Positions 48,303-57,631 of a DNA stretch of 64,000 nt are shown here, piece after piece. Each line of letters begins with the position of its first letter. Position 1 is the stretch's first letter. A program made the position numbers and the translations under genes. The notes below the pieces were generated by a model. The model was given only the letters and a program-made list of their open reading frames with translations, did no database searches and was not told where the DNA came from. This stretch comes from Nostoc mirabile CHAB5784. GTDB taxonomy: Bacteria > Cyanobacteriota > Cyanobacteriia > Cyanobacteriales > Nostocaceae. The stretch lies in the NCBI RefSeq assembly GCF_020829645.1, contig NZ_JAIVFS010000033.1, positions 22,532 to 86,531 of the forward strand, in the 5' to 3' direction.

Positions 48303-50804
48303 TTACGAATTAGTACCTTCGACTTTTGCCACTTCCAACATTGTCTTTAAAACTGAATCTGGATTCAGACTAATCGAGTCAATTCCTTGTTCAACCAAAA
48401 ACTGGGCAAATTCTGGATAGTCGCTGGGTGCTTGTCCACAAATGCCGATTTTGCGATCGCATTTTTTCGCCGCTTCTATGGCCATTTTTACCATTCGTTT
48501 CACAGCTGGACTGCGTTCATCAAACAATCTGGCTACCAACGCCGAATCCCTGTCTATCCCTAATGTAAGTTGAGTTAAATCATTAGAACCAATCGAGAAA
48601 CCATCAAATACGTCAGCAAAGTCCTCAGCCAGAATAACATTACTGGGTAACTCGCACATCACATAAACCTGCAAGTCGTTAACACCTTGCTTTAAACCAT
48701 TTTTTGCCATCTCTGCTAAAACCAAACGCCCTTCATCGGGAGTACGACAAAACGGAATCATCGGGATAACATTCGTCAAACCCATCTCTTCCCGTACTCG
48801 TTTAATAGCATGACATTCTAGAGCAAAAGCTTCCCTGTAGCCTTCATCATAGTAACGCGCTGCCCCCCGCCAACCCAACATTGGGTTTTCTTCATGGGGT
48901 TCAAACTGTCGCCCACCTAACAAATTGGCATATTCATTACTTTTGAAATCTGACATTCGCACAATCACTGGTTTGGGATAAAATGCCGCCGCAATTCTAC
49001 CTATACCTTGGGCTAATCTATCTACAAAATACTGGGGTTTATCGTCGTAAAGTGCAGTAATTTCAGCAATTTTAGCTTTGGCAAATTCATCTTTTAACAA
49101 ATCATAGTGAATCAATGCCATTGGATGAATTTGAATTTGGTTAGCGATGATAAATTCTGTCCGTGCTAAACCTACCCCATCGTTGGGAATTGCTGATAAA
49201 CTCAATGCTTCTTGGGGATTACCCACATTCATTAAAATTTGAGTGCGGGTGCGGGGTAAGTTCTCTAAAGGAACTTCTTCCACTTCAAAAGGTAATAAGC
49301 CTGCATAAACTTTTCCCTCTTCCCCTTCAGCGCAAGAAATTGTTACCTCTTGACCAGGTTTTAAAATTTCTGTAGCATTGCCGCATCCCACGATCGCAGG
49401 TACACCCAATTCTCGCGCAATAATCGCTGCATGACATGTCCTACCACCAGAATTGGTGACAATTGCACTGGCGCGTTTCATAATTGGTTCCCAATCGGGG
49501 TCAGTTCTCTCTGTCACCAAAACTTCCCCAACTTGGAACTGTTCGAGTTTCTGAACATCTAAAATTAGGCGTACTTTCCCTTGACTAATAGCTTCCCCAA
49601 TCGCGCGTCCCATGACAAGGGGGATTGGAGATTGGGAATCAGGGAGTGGGGATTGGGAAGTTTTTTCCCCATTCCCTATTCCCCATTCCCTATCCCCCAA
49701 TAACAACCGATAACTTCGCAACACATTTCCCATCTTCTGCGACTGCACGGTTTCGGGACGTGCTTGCACAATAAAAAGTTGATTAGTAATTCCATCTTTT
49801 GCCCACTCGATATCCATTGGAGTGGGAATACCGTGGACTTGAGAATAATGGTCTTCAATTAAACACGCCCAATTTGCTAGCTGTAAAATCTCTTCATCAT
49901 TCAGAGCAAATTTACCTCTTTCGCTGGGCGAAACAGACACATTTTTCGTAAATTTGGAGCCGTCATCATAAATCATTTTTAGTTCTTTACTACCCAATTT
50001 TTTATCGATAATTGGGCGGAAACCAGCTTTTAAAGTTGGTTTAAAAACATAATATTCATCAGGATTTACAGACCCCTGGACAACGTTTTCGCCTAAACCA
50101 TAGGCGGCTGTAATCAGTGCCGCATCCTTAAATCCGGTTTCTGTATCAATGGAGAACATCACCCCAGAGGTTGCTAAGTCAGAGCGCACCATTTTTTGCA
50201 CACCCACAGCCAGAGCAATGCTAAAGTGATCAAATCCTTTGGTGTGGCGATAAGAAATGGCGCGATCGGTAAATATGGAAGCAAAGCATTTATGACAAGC
50301 TGCTAAAACTCCTTCAGCGCCGACAACGTTGAGGTAAGTTTCCTGCTGTCCAGCAAAACTAGCATCTGGAAGGTCTTCGGCAGTGGCGCTGGAGCGGACT
50401 GCAACATCTGTCTCTGCGTTGTATTGTTCACAAAGACTCTGGTAAGCTTTAGCGATCGCCTCTCGCAATTCTACAGGAAATGGGGTGTGGATTAATAGCG
50501 ATCGCGCTTTTTTCCCCCGTTCTCGTAAATTTTTGACATCCTCAACATCCAAGTCAGCAAAGAGTTTGCGTAGCTTTGCTTCTAAACCTGCTGATTGAAT
50601 AAAATAACGATAAGCGTAAGCAGTGGTGGCAAATCCAGTGGGAACGTTAATACCTTTGGGCGTTAGCTGTTGAATCATTTCGCCTAGTGAGGCATTTTTA
50701 CCACCAACAACGGGAATATCAGCAATACCAACTTCATCAAACCACAAGATGAGCGATCGCTCTTGGGAAGATTGAGATAATGTGCTTTTAGATACTATAG
50801 TCAT
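48303..50804 (-). CDS. ppsA: Phosphoenolpyruvate synthase
   Basis: Converts pyruvate, ATP and water to PEP, AMP and phosphate. The 833-residue enzyme has the N-terminal ATP-grasp domain (VGGKNASLGEM, AVRSSATAEDLPDASFAGQQ), the phosphohistidine domain with SGGRTCHAAIIARELGVPAI, and the C-terminal TIM barrel (MCELPSNV, GFSIGSNDLTQ, KIGICGQAPSD). Around residues 370-392 a low-complexity peptide (EWGIGNGEKTSQSPLPDSQS) encoded by GGGGATTGGGA-type repeats is inserted in frame in the linker before the phosphohistidine domain. Monocistronic. Confidence 0.95.
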   Translation of the reverse strand: MTIVSKSTLSQSSQERSLILWFDEVGIADIPVVGGKNASLGEMIQQLTPKGINVPTGFATTAYAYRYFIQSAGLEAKLRKLFADLDVEDVKNLRERGKKARSLLIHTPFPVELREAIAKAYQSLCEQYNAETDVAVRSSATAEDLPDASFAGQQETYLNVVGAEGVLAACHKCFASIFTDRAISYRHTKGFDHFSIALAVGVQKMVRSDLATSGVMFSIDTETGFKDAALITAAYGLGENVVQGSVNPDEYYVFKPTLKAGFRPIIDKKLGSKELKMIYDDGSKFTKNVSVSPSERGKFALNDEEILQLANWACLIEDHYSQVHGIPTPMDIEWAKDGITNQLFIVQARPETVQSQKMGNVLRSYRLLLGDREWGIGNGEKTSQSPLPDSQSPIPLVMGRAIGEAISQGKVRLILDVQKLEQFQVGEVLVTERTDPDWEPIMKRASAIVTNSGGRTCHAAIIARELGVPAIVGCGNATEILKPGQEVTISCAEGEEGKVYAGLLPFEVEEVPLENLPRTRTQILMNVGNPQEALSLSAIPNDGVGLARTEFIIANQIQIHPMALIHYDLLKDEFAKAKIAEITALYDDKPQYFVDRLAQGIGRIAAAFYPKPVIVRMSDFKSNEYANLLGGRQFEPHEENPMLGWRGAARYYDEGYREAFALECHAIKRVREEMGLTNVIPMIPFCRTPDEGRLVLAEMAKNGLKQGVNDLQVYVMCELPSNVILAEDFADVFDGFSIGSNDLTQLTLGIDRDSALVARLFDERSPAVKRMVKMAIEAAKKCDRKIGICGQAPSDYPEFAQFLVEQGIDSISLNPDSVLKTMLEVAKVEGTNS

Positions 50805-50988
50805 AATTACCTTTTAAGTTTATACTCAGTTTGTCAGTGCGTAACCGCTAGTATATTTTTCCTATATTCAATTTTATTTATATTTTCCAGCCACTGGCGT
50901 GATAGATTGTGTAATTAAATACCATATAGTCCAGAAATAACAATTATTCGGGATAATGGCTCTTTCGTAATATCGAATACAATGCACA

Positions 50989-51396
50989 ATGGCGCAACTA
51001 GAACGACTGTTAAAAATGGCAGAAGATGAGCTAACTGAGTACAGCACAGATGCCCGCAAAATTGAAAAACTACGGCGCAAAATAGGTTTATCAGTATCGG
51101 CAGCCGAACAGCGACAAGTCAAAGAGGCATTACTTGCTACTAAGCAATCTTCTAATATGATTACTCAAATTGTGGAAGAACAAAGACAAGCAGCAGCTTT
51201 ACCATTTTGGGGAATTGCTGGATTGGGTTTGTTATTTGGAATTTCTTTAAATCAACCCATAGGTTTGTTAGCTGCTATAGTTGGAACTGTATTAGCTTTT
51301 AGAATTCAGAAATGGGGTTGGCAATTGCAGGCAAGTCGTCTATTGTTACAAACATTGGAAGATATTGAAGCGCGTATTGCCCAACCGAATAAGTAA
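50989..51396 (+). CDS. Conserved cyanobacterial membrane protein with coiled coil
   Basis: A 135-residue protein: N-terminal coiled coil (1-65, LERLLKMAEDELTEYSTDAR), two transmembrane helices (about 72-86 and 91-104, PFWGIAGLGLLFGISL and IGLLAAIVGTVLAF) and a C-terminal helix. Small hairpin membrane protein of unknown function. No SD is obvious; it stands between ppsA and repeat DNA. Confidence 0.7.
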   Translation: MAQLERLLKMAEDELTEYSTDARKIEKLRRKIGLSVSAAEQRQVKEALLATKQSSNMITQIVEEQRQAAALPFWGIAGLGLLFGISLNQPIGLLAAIVGTVLAFRIQKWGWQLQASRLLLQTLEDIEARIAQPNK

Positions 51397-51598
51397 CAAA
51401 ACAGATCCACTTTATAGAGAAAATATCTCTAGAGATTTGTATTTTAATATACAAAATCACTGACTAGTCACTTGATTAGACACCTCGTAATTACTTAACA
51501 ATTCCTTTGGGATCACCATAGCAAAAAAATTAGATATTAGATTTAATTCAGATATTTATTCATATGGTTTGCGTGCAATGAATGCTACATGACCCTTA

Positions 51599-51869
51599 GA
51601 GGATGTTTGAAAAGTATTAGGCGAATAGAATTCGCTACTACACAATCAAAGTCTACCTCCGTAGACTGAATGCAAAATCAAGGGTTTTATAACCCACGGA
51701 GGTAGGTTTTGTCTTATGTAGCCAAGCCAGTGCGTTGGGGAGCCAGTGCTGTGGGCGGGTTTCCCGACTTGAGGCACCTGGCGTCCGGCTCTGCCGACGA
51801 GCCTTGCAACTGGCGCGCGACTTCTAGTCGCTAGGGCTAGTAATAAATTAGACTTGTTCATTCATCCTC
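51599..51869. mobile_element. MITE family A, copy 3 (degenerate right end, TTA duplication)
   Basis: Left end GAGGATGTTTGAAAAGT (51599-51615), diverged right end ACTTGTTCATTCATCCTC (51852-51869), flanked by TTA at 51596-51598 and 51870-51872. The interior carries CTACCTCCGTAGACTG...CCCACGGAGGTAGG and the CCAGTGC...GCACCTGGCG palindrome. Its right end replaces the 3' end of a methyltransferase gene. Confidence 0.72.
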
Positions 51870-52261
51870 TTAGACAGTAGGTATTTACCATAACTATGGG
51901 TTGTTTCAACTTCAAAGCCCACGCGCTGAAGTTCACTTTCAACAGTTGTCACTTCGTATAACCGCAAGTAGTGTACTTCGTCAGATCGTCTATAGTGTTC
52001 CCCTACCTTGCGGAAACTGATAATTCGACAAGTCAAAGTTATTTGCTCTTGATCCTCTTCCTTTTCAACGAATACTACCCAGTCATCTCCTTCAGTGAAC
52101 CCCTTACTTGTGGTTCCCTGTGCGACTTGTTCTGTTGTTGCAATGTCGAAGATGAATACACCCCCAGGAGTTAAGGCATTATATATGCGGTGGAATTGAA
52201 CAAGAATTTGGCGATCGTTGTCTGAATCAAACAGGTAGCTGAGGCATTCACCAATCGATAC
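51848..52261 (-). pseudogene. C-terminal part of a class I SAM methyltransferase
   Basis: The frame reads SIGECLSYLFDSDNDRQILV, IYNALTPGGVFIFDIATTEQ, LTCRIISFRKVGEHYRRSDE and VESELQRVGFEVETTHSYGK, the second half of a class I methyltransferase (motif post-I onward). The N-terminal SAM-binding half is missing: the sequence joins the stop of the neighbouring gene at 52262. The last residues (KRMNEQV) and stop come from the right end of MITE A copy 3. Truncated at both ends and unlikely to be active. Confidence 0.65.
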
Positions 52262-53008
52262 TTATTGCCTTTTCACTGCAATCGTATAGCTAGGTAAATG
52301 TGAGGCATCTGTTTGAGTTTTCACAAGTCGCAAGTCATTATCTATATATAAATGCTCAAAGACTTGAAAAGTTACTAAGGATGTTTTTTTAAATTCATTA
52401 GCATGATTTATCTCAATACTTTCTAATTTTAGAGCTTTAGGTAAAAGCAATTTTGACGCATTCAGTTTGACTTTAGTGTTAACTACATGAGTAAACCAGT
52501 TGTATACTGATTCTAAAGTTAGAGGATTTTCTCTATTTGTAAAAGCCTGAAATCTATCAATGTTTTGAAGATACCATTTACCATTTTGAACTCCATATTT
52601 TTGGATTAACATGAAATCATACGCTGGTAATCTTGATTGAAAATTCTCAGATAAAGACTGCTCTTTTCCCATTATATAGCGAGCTACACTGGCACAGTAA
52701 CCATCATGCTGGAAAATTTGGAAGGACTGCTCTTGTATTCTTTGCGGTAAACTTTCATGAAACGATATTGTAGACCAGATTGGTGTCCAAACACCCACTA
52801 AAAGCCGTAATTGCTCTGTAACACTAAAAACGGGATTCTGTTGGCTCAACTTTATAAAATAGGGAAGCAATTCAGTTTTATAAAATTTTATTTCGTCATT
52901 TAAAGCTTCTGAATTTCGACCTTGAACTCGTGCCAAAATTTCATTTTTAAATTTTAGTTTTTTTGGAGCACTTAATTGATTTTTCAGTAGTAGGTCGAAC
53001 ATTACCAT
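52262..53008 (-). CDS. Conserved hypothetical protein, possible PAP/fibrillin-like
   Basis: A 248-residue soluble protein with the conserved block TEQLRLLVGVWTPIWSTISF and later LPAYDFMLIQKYGVQNGKWY, WFTHVVNTKVK. The layout (short helix, then beta-rich region starting GVWTPIWST) recalls the lipocalin-like PAP/fibrillin proteins of cyanobacteria and plastids, but this is a weak resemblance. No signal peptide. The last residues TIAVKRQ abut the methyltransferase remnant directly. Confidence 0.5.
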   Translation of the reverse strand: MVMFDLLLKNQLSAPKKLKFKNEILARVQGRNSEALNDEIKFYKTELLPYFIKLSQQNPVFSVTEQLRLLVGVWTPIWSTISFHESLPQRIQEQSFQIFQHDGYCASVARYIMGKEQSLSENFQSRLPAYDFMLIQKYGVQNGKWYLQNIDRFQAFTNRENPLTLESVYNWFTHVVNTKVKLNASKLLLPKALKLESIEINHANEFKKTSLVTFQVFEHLYIDNDLRLVKTQTDASHLPSYTIAVKRQ

Positions 53009-53285
53009 TTACCTTTTTCTCATTTTTTTTAGATGACTTGGTTGGTAAGTATTAAAAACTGCTGAGTTTAGCGATCATAAAGGTATCATCTATTCTTTTA
53101 TCCTGTAAAAGCTAAAGCCTTTTTGCCCCTCTTTTTAACAGCTTTTGGCTGTTTATCTGCTTGATATTACCTGTTTTTACTGACAAAATGGTGTGATCCA
53201 GATCACTGTAAACTAAAATATATTAAAGAAATATTTAGAAATCAGAGTATCGCATACATAGACGTGTAGCGGCTGACTATCTGAA

Positions 53286-53361
53286 ATTTCTACGATTCTC
53301 TTCCCGATACCCAAGTATGACGCTATTTTACAGTGGCTTCTTTCGCAATCACTCAGCGACG
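53286..53361. repeat. Duplicated 3' end of the amylase gene
   Basis: About 76 bp matching 53704-53779 (the last codons and stop region of the amylase gene) at roughly 82% by eye, same orientation. It ends an Nmad2-like fragment that lies between the two copies. Confidence 0.8.
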
Positions 53362-53554
53362 CCCGCATCGCATATACAACGTAATCGGCAATATTCCCAA
53401 TTGGTGACTGTGTAGAACCAAATCCTAAAACCCAATCTCCAATGCTTGCTACTCGTCGGATTACAGGCTTGCAAACTGCGAGAGTGCAAAGTTCCCAGAA
53501 TGGGTTAGGAGCCGCGCCATCATCATAACGTAGGCAGTAGGAGAAGAGTCTCAT
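53356..53554 (-). pseudogene. Nmad2-like (nucleotide-modification-associated) gene fragment
   Basis: From the ATG at 53554 the frame reads MRLFSYCLRYDDGAAPNPFW, LCTLAVCKPVIRRVASIGDW and VLGFGSTQSPIGN...YVVYAMR, matching the N-terminal half of Nmad2-type domains (APNPF, LATCKPxIR, GDWVxGxGS). After that the frame enters the duplicated amylase 3' end and loses similarity. Nmad2 proteins are linked to modified DNA bases in phages and defence islands. Truncated, presumably inactive. Confidence 0.6.
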
Positions 53555-53707
53555 CAGTACAAAATTACTAAAGCATCTAACTACTACACTATGGCGCAAA
53601 CTGCGGTTCAATACGCTTATTTGTGTATTTTTTGTTACTTTAAATTTATAAATAATGAAGAGTGAAGAATCAAAATTTAATCCTTCACTCTACCTCATTC
53701 TATATTT

Positions 53708-55636
53708 CTAAGACTCCCGTCCCGATGCCCAGGTATCACGCCATTTTACAGTGCCTTCTTTGGCAATCACCCAACGGCGATTTACGAGATTTTCGCGCAG
53801 AGGCGATCGCCCTTCGCGCCACATGGCATATTTATAAGCAATCAGCTTACCAGTACTCTCATCAAAGGGAATCTCCGCAGACCAGGTATTCGAGTTAATG
53901 TACTCTAAAGGATATGCTTTGCTGATATCCCAGTTACCCAACTCTGGGCAATCTCCTGTCACCACAATGATTTCACCGGGTTGGGTATCCACGCCATTGA
54001 GTTGGACGCGAACAATTGTTTGTGCTTTGATCCGTTCGCCAACGTGGCTGAAAACAAGCACTCCGCGTTCTTCTAATACTAGGTCATAAATCTTGCCGTC
54101 TTTGACTTCATACTTGTTGCGAGTCACAACGCAAGTATGTTCTCCATCGGGCAATTCTGTTTCTACTTCTGGTAGAGTAACTTCTCCTCCCCGGTTTAAA
54201 GCTACAAAACACACAGAGTCACGATAGCGGCGTACATAACAGTAAATATCTGGTGTTAAGTATTTTTGCCAGTGGCTACCCATTGATACGGCTGGATTCA
54301 GTCGCCGTAAGCCAGACAGCAGTCTGATGCAACGATAAATTTCACTCTCAGTATCCCAATTTTCCATCATTGGGCGGTTATATGGATCGTTACCGCCATC
54401 GGTATCATCATGCAGATATTGTTCTGTACCGTAATAGATGCAGGGAATGCCGCGACAGGTCATAATTAAGGCGATCGCAACTTTCAACATCGCTGGATCA
54501 GGGTTCAGCGATTGGAAGCGGCACATATCATGGTTATCGATGAAAGTGACTAACTCTGCTGCCCCGTTGTAGCGATAATCTTGGTCAAAAATGTATTGAA
54601 TTGTCTGGAATCCGTTTTCTGAACCTTGCCCCAGTGCGGCTCGAATTGCCACACATAACCCAAAGTCTAGAAGTGTCATGCCTGAGTGGTTAACAAATTC
54701 CACCGAGCGATCGTCAGTAGGATTACTGTAAATCCATTCACCAAAAATGAATACATCTGGTTTGTGATTGGTCATATCACCAGTGAATTCTTGCCAAAAC
54801 CAGATCGGCATGTGCTTGACAGTATCCACCCGCAGTGCATCCACACCCCGGTCTAGCCATTGTTTTATGGCTGATTTGATATACTGACGATATTCAGTAT
54901 TGTTTTCATTGAAGGTTGCTAGACCAGATAGTTCACAGTTCTGTACTTGCCAATCGTCTTCCCAGTTTTGCACTTCGCCATAGTGGTGATACCAATGATT
55001 GACATCATCATTGAAATCAGCAATTTTAACGCCATCATCATACAATTCACCTTTACTACCGCTAGTGTCAGGGCTGCTATGGTTGCAGACAATATCTAGC
55101 ACCAGCTTCATATTCCGCTTGTGCAGTTCTGTAATTAACCGATCAAAGGTTGTATTTTTTTCTTCTTGCGTAGCGTTTAAAGAAGGATTTTCTCCATCAG
55201 CAATGTAGCGAGGATTGAGCCGCTTAAAGTCTTTTGTCCAATAGCCATGTAGGGCTGCATTTCCAACAAATAACTCTTCAACCTGCTCAAACAGTGGAGT
55301 TAGCCAAAGCGCTGTCACCCCCATGTTTTTGAGATAATCTAATTTATCGATGACACCTTGCAAGTCGCCACCCCAGTACTTACCCCAATCTTGTCTAGTT
55401 GGATCGTACAGTTCTGAGTTTGCACCTTCGCTGTTATCTGGATCGCCATCATAAAAGCGATCAACCACAAGAAAGTAAATGGTTTCCTGACGAAATTCAA
55501 TATCTCTGGTGTAAAGAAACTCTAAGTCAATCTCAGTATCTGATGGTGGTGTTTCTATAATAGCTTGTACTTTTTCTTGTGCAGAATCAACTTTGTATTG
55601 ATCTGGTGAAAACTGAGATGGAGGGGTTTGTACCAT
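53708..55636 (-). CDS. GH13 alpha-amylase-family enzyme with C-terminal CBM20
   Basis: Acts on alpha-glucans (glycogen/starch). The 642-residue protein has a GH13 barrel (about 50-480) with IYFLVVDRFYDGD, the nucleophile Asp in ALRVDTVKHMP, the acid/base Glu in FIFGEWIYS and TFIDNHDMCRF, then an all-beta C domain and a CBM20 starch-binding domain (about 530-642: VRVQLNGVDTQPGEIIVVTG, CPELGNWDISKAYPL, YKYAMWREG). No signal peptide, so probably cytosolic, for glycogen turnover. Closest type is cyclomaltodextrin-glucanotransferase/maltogenic amylase-like. Confidence 0.92.
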   Translation of the reverse strand: MVQTPPSQFSPDQYKVDSAQEKVQAIIETPPSDTEIDLEFLYTRDIEFRQETIYFLVVDRFYDGDPDNSEGANSELYDPTRQDWGKYWGGDLQGVIDKLDYLKNMGVTALWLTPLFEQVEELFVGNAALHGYWTKDFKRLNPRYIADGENPSLNATQEEKNTTFDRLITELHKRNMKLVLDIVCNHSSPDTSGSKGELYDDGVKIADFNDDVNHWYHHYGEVQNWEDDWQVQNCELSGLATFNENNTEYRQYIKSAIKQWLDRGVDALRVDTVKHMPIWFWQEFTGDMTNHKPDVFIFGEWIYSNPTDDRSVEFVNHSGMTLLDFGLCVAIRAALGQGSENGFQTIQYIFDQDYRYNGAAELVTFIDNHDMCRFQSLNPDPAMLKVAIALIMTCRGIPCIYYGTEQYLHDDTDGGNDPYNRPMMENWDTESEIYRCIRLLSGLRRLNPAVSMGSHWQKYLTPDIYCYVRRYRDSVCFVALNRGGEVTLPEVETELPDGEHTCVVTRNKYEVKDGKIYDLVLEERGVLVFSHVGERIKAQTIVRVQLNGVDTQPGEIIVVTGDCPELGNWDISKAYPLEYINSNTWSAEIPFDESTGKLIAYKYAMWREGRSPLRENLVNRRWVIAKEGTVKWRDTWASGRES

Positions 55637-56113
55637 AAAAAACTCAAAATTTCATGTAATTCATACTTGTAGACCAACAGTACAATGTTTCGAGTATTGT
55701 ATGTCACTACAAACTTTGGTATTGTGACATCCTGCCCACGGTATAGGTATCTATCGCTAGCTAGTTTATAATTCTATCGATAGATATAATTCATCTGCTA
55801 GAGGATAAAAACAAAGGAATATAGCACTCATTAAGGGTAATTACTTGATAACAAAAATTTACAATATTTAATTAAGTTGACTTGCGGTAAATATTGAGCC
55901 TAAGCCGTGTTTAAGTGTATATTCGACAACAGATTTTAGAATACCTCAACTCCTTGGAGATTAGCTGTCAACAAGATTTTGTTATACCTGAGCAATAGTG
56001 AGTAAACTACCTGTTAGCCAACTTTTTCTCTAGAAAATTCGCTCCATTGGTAAACTGACCATTGTCACTTTCAATCTGTTATTACTATCAAGGAATTAAT
56101 TTAGGTAGCATTT
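55637..56113. other. Non-coding divergent promoter region
   Basis: Lies between the divergently transcribed amylase and TerB-like genes. No gene is seen. A small imperfect palindrome (TATCTATCGCTAGC...CTATCGATAGATA) is at 55747-55785; no clear operator is recognised. Confidence 0.45.
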
Positions 56114-57163
56114 ATGACCAAATATGACAAGGTTTTTAACTCACCAAAGACATCAGAGGAATCGCTAAGTCCAGAGGAAGCGGTGGCGGCGATCGCAACT
56201 GTCACTGCGATCGCTGATTCATCTATTGAAGATGTAGATGCAGAAAGTTTAGCGGGTATTCTCTGGGAATTCGAGGTTTTCGAGGAATACTCAGAGGATG
56301 AAATCGCCGAAATAGTTGATCGACTCCTAGCCATTGCAGAAGAAGAGGGAATTGGGCCTTTATTTAATGTTGCCAAAGTATCTCTCTCAGACGAATTAGT
56401 GCTGGATGGTTTTGCTGCTGGAGTGATAGTGCTTTTAGACGAAGAACTCGCCATCCCCAAATCGAAACAACCTTACCTCAAAAAGCTACAAGCAGCCTTA
56501 GAACTGGAGGATGAAGAAGCAGAGGAAATCATTAAGGAGGTAATTGCAGCCTTTAAAGAAGCAGAAGAAGAATATGCAGACGACGACGAAGATGAGACAG
56601 TAGTCATAGAAGATTTTAGTGAACAGACATATCAATCCCCTTTAGGCAATTTTACCGTGCCAATTCCGGTTGATCCGCAGCAGGGCGGTAGAATTCAAAG
56701 TCAGGAAGGAGTCGTTGGCTTTTCTGATGACATCGGTACTTTGCTGAGAATCGATTATTATCCTTTCCCTTTGGAACAGTTAGAGGAACTGGAGTCTGTT
56801 GGACAAGAAGAATATTTACAAACAATCTTAGTAGACAAGTACGTACCCCAGGCGATTTTTGCCAATGTACCAGATGCTTCTGTGGAGTATACCGAATATC
56901 TGGCAGACACTTTGCGAGGCGCTTACTACGTGTTAATCGATATGCCCAAAGGTTCGACGATTTCTAAGCAAGAAAATAATGGAACTGCTATCAGATTAGA
57001 TGCGTACCGGGGGCTGCTCTCCTTTATCAGTGGTGAATTTTTGTATATAGTTAGTAGTCAGCACAGCTTTATTAACGGCGAAACTCCCGATTCCCTTGAA
57101 GAAGAAGCTGAAGACATCAAGGAGAGTATTTTAGAGTTTGTTGAGACTATAGAATTCACTTAG
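56114..57163 (+). CDS. TerB-like domain protein
   Basis: A 349-residue strongly acidic protein. Residues ~15-145 look like a TerB (tellurite-resistance B) helical domain: SPEEAVAAIATVTAIADSSI, EEYSEDEIAEIVDRLLAIAE and DELVLDGFAAGVIVLLDEEL. An Asp/Glu-rich linker (145-170) leads to a ~180-residue alpha/beta domain (SPLGNFTVPIPVDPQQ, LLRIDYYPFPLEQLEELE) which I do not recognise. Ter-type proteins work in membrane stress; the VWA genes at 2.5-4 kb are of a related theme but distant. A good terminator follows at 57221-57262. Confidence 0.65.
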   Translation: MTKYDKVFNSPKTSEESLSPEEAVAAIATVTAIADSSIEDVDAESLAGILWEFEVFEEYSEDEIAEIVDRLLAIAEEEGIGPLFNVAKVSLSDELVLDGFAAGVIVLLDEELAIPKSKQPYLKKLQAALELEDEEAEEIIKEVIAAFKEAEEEYADDDEDETVVIEDFSEQTYQSPLGNFTVPIPVDPQQGGRIQSQEGVVGFSDDIGTLLRIDYYPFPLEQLEELESVGQEEYLQTILVDKYVPQAIFANVPDASVEYTEYLADTLRGAYYVLIDMPKGSTISKQENNGTAIRLDAYRGLLSFISGEFLYIVSSQHSFINGETPDSLEEEAEDIKESILEFVETIEFT

Positions 57164-57220
57164 GTAGCTGTAAACCTTAGTTAATTTGTTCAAACTTTAG
57201 TAATTCTAGCAATATTGCTC

Positions 57221-57262
57221 AAATCACAGATGCGATCGTATCTGTGATTTCCATCCCTTTTT
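57221..57262 (+). terminator. Rho-independent terminator of the TerB-like gene
   Basis: Perfect 11 bp stem AAATCACAGAT (57221-57231)/ATCTGTGATTT (57240-57250), loop GCGATCGT, followed by CCATCCCTTTTT. Confidence 0.8.
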
Positions 57263-57384
57263 GATGGTGACGTTTACTAACTGGAGTTTAGACTAAAAGT
57301 GATTGAGGAAACGCAAACCAAATGGAATTACCGATTAAAAATACTCTCAACTTAGTCTCAAAATATCCGTGACCTTTGACCAAA

Positions 57385-57545
57385 TAATTACTAATTCGTA
57401 ATTCGTAATTCGTAATTCGTAATTAAAGGTACAGAGCAACTAACTAACATTTTATGGAGACAAATAAATTTATTCCTTATTTCAGAGCAAGCGACTTCAG
57501 TCGTGGGGTAATAATTACGAATTACGAATTATAAATTACGAATTA
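57385..57545. repeat. Inverted heptamer arrays (AATTCGT / AATTACG)
   Basis: Four AATTCGT units at 57390-57425 and the complementary GAATTAC units at 57513-57545 surround ~85 bp of spacer, the same design as at 47547-47742. Confidence 0.75.
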
Positions 57546-57631
57546 TTTTGACTATCTTTTCATATTTCAAGGCTTAAGTTATTAAATTTGCTCTGTGACA
57601 GTTTGAGAGGGATTTTCCATGCTTTACATTT

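Noticed and set aside
53213..53611. A complete 132-residue gene
   Set aside because: Only the first half matches Nmad2; the second half is the duplicated amylase 3' end read in another frame.
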